From positions 2,170,001 through 2,234,000 of the forward strand of contig CAWJLP010000007.1 of the NCBI GenBank assembly GCA_963843745.1: a stretch of 64,000 nt of DNA, given 5' to 3'. The position numbers were made by a program, and so were the translations under genes. Of this stretch, positions 59,217 to 64,000 are shown piece after piece. The first letter of the stretch is position 1. Every line of letters begins with the position of its first letter. Below the pieces are notes generated by a model. It was not told the origin of the DNA, searched no databases, and was given only the letters and a program-made list of their open reading frames with translations. This DNA is from Trebonia sp963843745 (GTDB taxonomy: Bacteria; Actinomycetota; Actinomycetes; Streptosporangiales; Streptosporangiaceae).

Positions 59217-60167
59217 ATGCGGCTGCGGATCCTGCTAGAACCCCACCACGGTGCCAGCTACGCACAGATCCTCGCCTTGGCGAAGGCAGCGGAAGAGGGT
59301 GGTTTCGACGCTTTCTTCCGCTCTGATCATTACCTAGGCATCGATGCGAACGACGTCACCTACCAGCCCACTGACTCGTGGACCACACTGGCGGGCCTGG
59401 CAGTCCAGACGGGACGGGTAAGGCTCGGCACGCTGGTCAACGCGTCGACGTTCCGGCTGCCCGGGCAACTCGCGGTCGAAGTGGCCACCGTCGACCAGAT
59501 GAGCGGCGGCCGTGCCGAACTGGGCATCGGCGCCGCCTGGTACGAGCGCGAACACCAGTACTTTGGCATTCCGTTCCCCGCGCTCGGCGAGCGGTTCGAC
59601 CGGCTCGAAGAACAGCTCGCCATCCTCACCGGCATCTGGGACACACCACCGGGGGAGCGGTTCAGCTACGACGGCAAGTTCTACCAGGTACAGGACTGCG
59701 CCAGCATCCCCCGCTGGGCCTCCCGGCCCAAGATCATCATCGGCGGCGCGGGCGTCAAGCGCACCCCGACGCTGGCGGCCAGGTACGCCGATGAGTTCAA
59801 TGGCGCGCTCGGCCTCGATGTGCGAGAGCGGTACGCCAACTTCCGGCGGATCTGCGAGGACGTCGTCGGCCGCGACCCGGCCGAGGTCCGGCTGTCCGCC
59901 ACGCTGCCGGTCTGCATCGGGTCCGACCCTGCCGACCTGGAGCGCCGCAAGGAGTCCCTCGGCGAGCCGGGCGCCAGGCTGCTCGCGGCCGGCGTGACCG
60001 GCACCGCCGGCGACGTGATCCGGGCGATCGAGGACGTGGCCGGCCAGGGCGCCGACACGGTCTACTTCCACCTCTACGGGCCCGGTGACGTCGAGCACGT
60101 CCGGCTGCTCGGCAGCGAGGTGGTCAGCCGGTTCTTACCCGCGGCCGTGCCGCCTCCTCCGTCCTGA
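59217..60167 (+). CDS. LLM-class, F420-dependent oxidoreductase
   Basis: This 316-residue luciferase-like monooxygenase fold protein resembles F420-dependent reductases: MRLRILLEPHHGASYAQILALAKAAEEGGFDAFFRSDHYLG, LGTLVNASTFRLPGQLAVEVATVDQMSGGRAELGIGAAWYEREHQYFGIPFP. The match to F420 enzymes is by motif; FMN use is an alternative. ATG 59217 has GAAGGA nearby. It stands between the importer and the methyltransferase operon, and its product may act on imported material. Confidence 0.85.
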   Translation: MRLRILLEPHHGASYAQILALAKAAEEGGFDAFFRSDHYLGIDANDVTYQPTDSWTTLAGLAVQTGRVRLGTLVNASTFRLPGQLAVEVATVDQMSGGRAELGIGAAWYEREHQYFGIPFPALGERFDRLEEQLAILTGIWDTPPGERFSYDGKFYQVQDCASIPRWASRPKIIIGGAGVKRTPTLAARYADEFNGALGLDVRERYANFRRICEDVVGRDPAEVRLSATLPVCIGSDPADLERRKESLGEPGARLLAAGVTGTAGDVIRAIEDVAGQGADTVYFHLYGPGDVEHVRLLGSEVVSRFLPAAVPPPPS

Positions 60168-60196
60168 GGCCGGCCTGAGGCCGTCGCGGCCTCCTG

Positions 60197-60333
60197 TGCG
60201 CCACCACAATGGTTTCCTCGCAAAGCTTGTCGGCGCGGGTACTTGCCTGCAAGCATTCACCGTTGGCGTTGTGCGGCCGCACAAGGGTCTCGCCGCGAAG
60301 CTTGTCGGTGCGGGCAGATGCTTGCGGGCATCC
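60197..60333 (+). repeat. Two imperfect 62-bp direct repeats
   Basis: The units at 60197-60258 and 60272-60333 share AAGCTTGTCGG-GCGGG and flanks and are about 70-75% identical by hand. They start 75 bp apart in the gap between the LLM and methyltransferase genes. No gene reads through them. They could be a regulatory array or old repeats. Confidence 0.6.
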
Positions 60334-60390
60334 GCTCGGGCAGCATGAGGGACGTGACAGATAGCGCATTCGACGTCAAGTTCCGGCGCG

Positions 60391-61911
60391 ATGGAAATTG
60401 ACGTACGCGCCGACCGCAGGCTTCGCGGATCGGCGGCCGCCCAGGCGGCGTTCGGCCCGCTGGTCGAGGCGCTGTGCCGGTCCGACGCGGACCTGGCCCG
60501 GATGCGGGTGGTCTGCGACTGGATCCAGTACCGGAACAACTTCAGGGACACCGCCATGGTGCGGCCCCTCCTGCCGGCCACCCAGGTCGCGGCGACCCCC
60601 ACGGCACCGAGGGAGCCGGCCGTCGACGGCTACGAGCTGGCCGTCGACCTGCGCCGCTGCGCGCTGCCGGGGGCGGACGTGGCGGCCGAGGTGACCGAGG
60701 CGCTGGCGGACGCGTCGCCCGCGGCGGCCGGCATCGGCGGCCTCGGCGGCGCCGCCGGGGACCGGGTCTGGCTGGAGTCCTGGGTGCCCGGCTCGGCGAG
60801 TTGCGTGTGGCAGTTCAACGCGCTGTACTGGCAGGCGCTGGCGGCCTGGGAGAAGACCACGGGCAAGGAGTACGAGCAGGCGCTGCCCGGCGGCGAGAGC
60901 GACGCGCGGAACTCCGCCGCGGCGCGCGACCTGATCCTCGACCTGTTCAAGATCTGGGACGAGCTGGCCAACCGCAGGGCGCTCCCCGAAGAGCTCTACG
61001 TCCTCGAACTCGGCGTCGGCAACGGCGCCCAGGCGCGCACCTGGCTTGATGAGTTCACCGAGCTCGACCGGCGGCACGGCCGGGACTACTACCGGCGGCT
61101 GCACTATCTGATGGGCGACTACTCCGCGCACGTGCTCGACCGGGCGCGGGAAGCCGTCGCGCATCACGGCGACCACGTCAGCGGCCTGGTGCTCGAGGCA
61201 ACCAGGCTGTCAGGAAGCGTCGGGTTCCTGTCCGGCAAGGCGTTCCTCGTCTACATCTCCAACGTGTACGACAACCTGCCGAGCGACGAGATGGCGGTCA
61301 TCCTCGGCCGGATCTACCTGGTGCAGGTCCGCTCCTTCATCGGCGGCGCGGCCGCGGACGAGATCGCCGCGACGTTCGGCATGCCGCGGGCGGAGATCGC
61401 CTCGCTGGCCGGCCGCCTGCTGCGGATCGGCCCTGAACTGCTCAGCGAGTCGGTGCCCGGCACGTTCCCCGACACCGAACGCGCGGTGCTGTTCTGGCAG
61501 TCGGTCTGGGCCGCGCTGCGCCAGGCCGAGCGGTACGTGCCGCTGGAGGGCCTGGACACCTACCACGTGACGCCCTCGCTGACCGGGGAGATCCTGCGCC
61601 CGCTGCTCGCCACCGAGGGCGACGTGCGGATGCACGTCAGCAACGGGGCGCTGAGCAGCTTCGCGGACACCCTCCCGCTGCTGCACCCGTACGGCCGGGT
61701 GGTCTGCCACGACCTGTTCACCACGGACCCGGGCCAGTACCGGACTGGCTTCTACGGGCCTGGCAAGTACGACGGCTCGACGGTCAACTGGGTGAACGGC
61801 CCGCTGCTCCAGCTGTTCGCGAACCGCCGCGGCTTCGACGTCAGCTTCGCGCCGTTCAAGGAGCGGCCTGGCGCCAATATCAAGACCATGACCGCGCAAA
61901 TCCGGGATTGA
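60391..61911 (+). CDS. SAM-dependent methyltransferase (class I)
   Basis: This 506-residue protein has motif I LYVLELGVGNGAQARTWLDEF at about residue 207, preceded by a 200-residue N-terminal region (MRVVCDWIQYRNNFRDTAMVRPLLPATQ) that is unlike standard methyltransferases. The C-terminal half has YISNVYDNLPSDEMAVILGRIYLVQVRSF, somewhat like the MidA/NDUFAF7 group. The substrate is unknown. It is followed seven bases later by a MetE-like gene and then metK, so donor supply is encoded with it. Confidence 0.75.
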   Translation: MEIDVRADRRLRGSAAAQAAFGPLVEALCRSDADLARMRVVCDWIQYRNNFRDTAMVRPLLPATQVAATPTAPREPAVDGYELAVDLRRCALPGADVAAEVTEALADASPAAAGIGGLGGAAGDRVWLESWVPGSASCVWQFNALYWQALAAWEKTTGKEYEQALPGGESDARNSAAARDLILDLFKIWDELANRRALPEELYVLELGVGNGAQARTWLDEFTELDRRHGRDYYRRLHYLMGDYSAHVLDRAREAVAHHGDHVSGLVLEATRLSGSVGFLSGKAFLVYISNVYDNLPSDEMAVILGRIYLVQVRSFIGGAAADEIAATFGMPRAEIASLAGRLLRIGPELLSESVPGTFPDTERAVLFWQSVWAALRQAERYVPLEGLDTYHVTPSLTGEILRPLLATEGDVRMHVSNGALSSFADTLPLLHPYGRVVCHDLFTTDPGQYRTGFYGPGKYDGSTVNWVNGPLLQLFANRRGFDVSFAPFKERPGANIKTMTAQIRD

Positions 61912-61918
61912 AAAACAG

Positions 61919-62986
61919 ATGATTCCGAACGGAAGCACACGACTCCTGCTGCCCACGACGGTGGTGGGCTCGTACAGCGTGCCCGAGTGGCTGGAGCGGC
62001 TGAAGACCGAGTTCTACCAGCGCCGGATCAGCGCCCAGCACCTGACGGAGATCCACGAGGTGGCCATCAAGGCCGCGGTCAAGGACCAGGAGCGGGCCGG
62101 CATCGACATCGTCTCCGACGGCGAACTGCGCCGGGACAACGACATCGACTACTTCCTGGCCAGGATCCCGGGCGTGCACATCGCGCAGCGGGCCAAGTCG
62201 GACTACTACGACTACTACGAGGCCCAGGTCACCGCGCCGCTGCCGGAAGACCAGGACAAGTCCAGCCTCGGGCTGGCCACCGACTTCGAGTTCACCAGGC
62301 AGCTGACCGACCGGCCGGTGAAGTTCTCCTTCACCGGGCCGTTCTCGCTGTCCCGCAGGATCGCCGACGGCGCCTACGCCGAGCCTGCCGACCTGGTCCG
62401 CGCGCTCGCCACCCGGCTCAACGCCGAGGCCAGGGCGCTCGCCGACGCCGGCGCCACCTTCCTGCAGATCGACGAGCCGTTCCTGGCCGGCTACCCGGAA
62501 CAGGCCGCCCTCGCCGTCGAGGCGGTCAACATCGTGACCGACGGCGTGCCGGTCAGCTGGGCGCTGCACGTCTGCTACGGCAACAGGTATGCCAGGCCGT
62601 CATGGGAAGGGCACTACGACTTCCTGTTCCCCGCCGTGCTGGCCGCGCGCGTTGACCAGCTGGTCCTCGAGTTCGCCCGCAAGGGCCTTGAAGACCTCAG
62701 GCTCATCAAGCAGTACGCCTGGCCGTCCTCGCTCGGCCTGGGCGTGATCGACGTGAAATCGGCCACAGTGGAGACCCCCGACCTCGTCGCCGCGCGCATC
62801 CGGCGAGCCCTGGAATACGTGGAGCCCGGCCGCCTCATGATCAACCCAGACTGCGGGCTGCGGCATCTCGCACCCGAGGTCGCCCGGCGCAAGCTGCACG
62901 CTATGGTAGCTGGCACGGCAATTGTCCGGTCCGAGCTTGACCGTGCAGAACCCGACTCCCCACGCACAGGAGATAACCATGGATAG
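61919..62986 (+). CDS. MetE-like methyltransferase
   Basis: This 355-residue zinc enzyme of the cobalamin-independent methionine synthase C-terminal type has ligands His and Cys in LHVCYGNRY and Cys in INPDCGLRHL, as well as TTVVGSYSVPEWL at the start and QIDEPFLAGY in the barrel. It is a paralogue of the enzyme at 50643-51770. Between a methyltransferase and metK it most likely remethylates homocysteine to methionine. Its stop overlaps the metK start by eight bases. Confidence 0.85.
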   Translation: MIPNGSTRLLLPTTVVGSYSVPEWLERLKTEFYQRRISAQHLTEIHEVAIKAAVKDQERAGIDIVSDGELRRDNDIDYFLARIPGVHIAQRAKSDYYDYYEAQVTAPLPEDQDKSSLGLATDFEFTRQLTDRPVKFSFTGPFSLSRRIADGAYAEPADLVRALATRLNAEARALADAGATFLQIDEPFLAGYPEQAALAVEAVNIVTDGVPVSWALHVCYGNRYARPSWEGHYDFLFPAVLAARVDQLVLEFARKGLEDLRLIKQYAWPSSLGLGVIDVKSATVETPDLVAARIRRALEYVEPGRLMINPDCGLRHLAPEVARRKLHAMVAGTAIVRSELDRAEPDSPRTGDNHG

Positions 62987-64000
62987 CGGATTCCTCTTCA
63001 CTTCCGAGTCGGTGACGGAGGGCCACCCGGACAAGATCGCGGACCAGGTTTCAGACGCCGTCGTTGACGCGGCGCTCGGCGGCGACCCCTTCTCCCGCGT
63101 CGCCTGCGAGACGATGCTCACGACCGGCCTTATCGTGGTGGCCGGCGAGATCACCACCGCGTCGACCATTGACTACGCCGCGGTGGCCCGCCGGGTGGTC
63201 AACGACATCGGGTACGACAACGGGGAGTACTACTTCGACGGCAACGCGGTCGGCGTGATCGTTGCGATGGACCGGCAGTCGCCGGACATCGCGCAGGGTG
63301 TGGACACCGCGCACGAGGGGCGCGTCGGCGGCTCTGAGGACCCGCTGGACCGGATCGGCGCCGGCGACCAGGGCATGATGTTCGGCTACGCGACGAACGA
63401 GACGCCCGAGCTGATGCCGATGCCGATCACCCTGGCGCACCAGATATCGAAGCGGCTGTCCGACGTCCGGCACTCCGGGCAGCTGCCCTACCTGCGGCCG
63501 GACGGCAAGACCCAGGTGACCGTGCGGTACGACGACAAGGGCAAGCCGGTCGCCATCGAGAAGGTGCTGATCTCCACCCAGCACCAGGACGGCGTGGAGA
63601 GCAAGCTGCCCGAGGCGCTGTGGGAGGAAGTGGTGACGCAGGTCCTCCCCGCCGACCTATACGACCCGGCCAGGCTGCGCGAGGAGTTCTACGTCAACCC
63701 GACCGGCCGGTTCGTGATCGGCGGCCCGGTCGGCGACACCGGGCTCACCGGGCGGAAGATCATCGTCGACACCTACGGCGGCTTCGCGCGGCACGGCGGC
63801 GGCGCGTTCTCCGGCAAGGACCCGTCCAAGGTGGACCGCTCGGCCGCGTACGCCGCCAGGTACGTCGCGAAGAACATCGTCGCGGCCGGCCTCGCCGACC
63901 GCGCCGAGGTGCAGGTGGCCTACGCCATCGGCGTCGCCAGGCCGCTGTCGCTGCTGGTCGAGACGTTCGGCACCGAGAAGATCGCCAAGCCCGCGATCGT
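62979..64000 (+). CDS. metK: S-adenosylmethionine synthetase, 3' end beyond window
   Basis: The first 340 of about 400 residues are present. FTSESVTEGHPDKIADQVSDAVVDA is the N-terminal signature, GAGDQGMMFGYATNETPELMPMPI is the methionine-binding hexapeptide region, and GGGAFSGKDPSKVDRSAAYAARYVAKNIVAAGL is the P-loop-like ATP site. It makes SAM from ATP and methionine. AGGAGATAACC precedes the ATG. The overlap with the MetE-like gene shows operon translation. A second metK copy elsewhere in the genome is possible because this one is tied to a specialised operon. Confidence 0.96.
   Translation, partial: MDSGFLFTSESVTEGHPDKIADQVSDAVVDAALGGDPFSRVACETMLTTGLIVVAGEITTASTIDYAAVARRVVNDIGYDNGEYYFDGNAVGVIVAMDRQSPDIAQGVDTAHEGRVGGSEDPLDRIGAGDQGMMFGYATNETPELMPMPITLAHQISKRLSDVRHSGQLPYLRPDGKTQVTVRYDDKGKPVAIEKVLISTQHQDGVESKLPEALWEEVVTQVLPADLYDPARLREEFYVNPTGRFVIGGPVGDTGLTGRKIIVDTYGGFARHGGGAFSGKDPSKVDRSAAYAARYVAKNIVAAGLADRAEVQVAYAIGVARPLSLLVETFGTEKIAKPAI

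Noticed and set aside
1..64000. tRNA or rRNA genes
   Set aside because: I saw no cloverleaf with the conserved TTCGA and CCA-proximal pattern, and no rRNA sequence.

Overview
The window is high-GC DNA from an actinomycete, probably a soil or filamentous lineage. The evidence is GTG and TTG starts, overlapping stop/start pairs, coenzyme F420 and mycofactocin enzymology, DUF3040 and PucR-type proteins, Tat and lipoprotein signals, and a near absence of TTA codons in real genes. The species cannot be named from this sequence.

Layout. 0.4-2.6 kb: a radical SAM gene whose iron-sulfur motif is split by an intein. 2.8-9.4 kb: two DHA2-type drug exporters, an FmdB zinc ribbon and an aldehyde dehydrogenase. 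9.7-12.9 kb: a PucR regulator coupled to a homocysteine methyltransferase/methylenetetrahydrofolate reductase fusion. 12.9-20.8 kb: membrane and exported proteins, a Tat-exported dimethylformamidase-like protein and a frameshifted PfpI gene. 20.8-28.9 kb: a mycofactocin (MFT) locus with an MFT-type short-chain dehydrogenase, mftE, mftR, mftA, mftB, mftC and mftF; no mftD is present. 29-33.4 kb: small housekeeping genes and decayed MFS and LuxR-type genes. 34.4-35.6 kb: an intact TnpB element. 36.3-42 kb: an amidohydrolase, an NDMA/MFT-dependent alcohol dehydrogenase and a molybdate/tungstate-like ABC transporter. 43.6-51.8 kb: a catabolic block with an amidohydrolase-PaaX fusion, a Zn-alcohol dehydrogenase, a decayed MFT alcohol dehydrogenase, a CGSC-motif cassette, an SDR and a MetE-like enzyme. 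53.3-59.1 kb: a complete oligopeptide-type ABC importer. 59.2-64 kb: an F420 (LLM) oxidoreductase, then methyltransferase, MetE-like enzyme and metK as a SAM-making operon that runs off the end.

How the genes fit together. MftA is the precursor peptide for the redox cofactor mycofactocin. MftB, MftC, MftE and MftF mature it and MftR probably represses it through two palindromes in the mftR-mftA gap. The SDR at 20.8 kb and the alcohol dehydrogenase at 37.2 kb belong to families that use this cofactor. The catabolic block and the ABC importer look like uptake and oxidation of small organic compounds, but the substrate is not readable.

The least explained signal is in the gene-free stretches. 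They are mosaics of several dispersed repeat families: a 20-bp motif in nine copies, all on the same strand and one inside mftF; a 70-bp inverted-repeat element in three copies; a roughly 110-bp element in two good and two partial or diverged copies; and a short GATTGCGCAATC palindrome. None encodes a protein. Several single-base frameshifts occur; they could be gene decay or sequence error.
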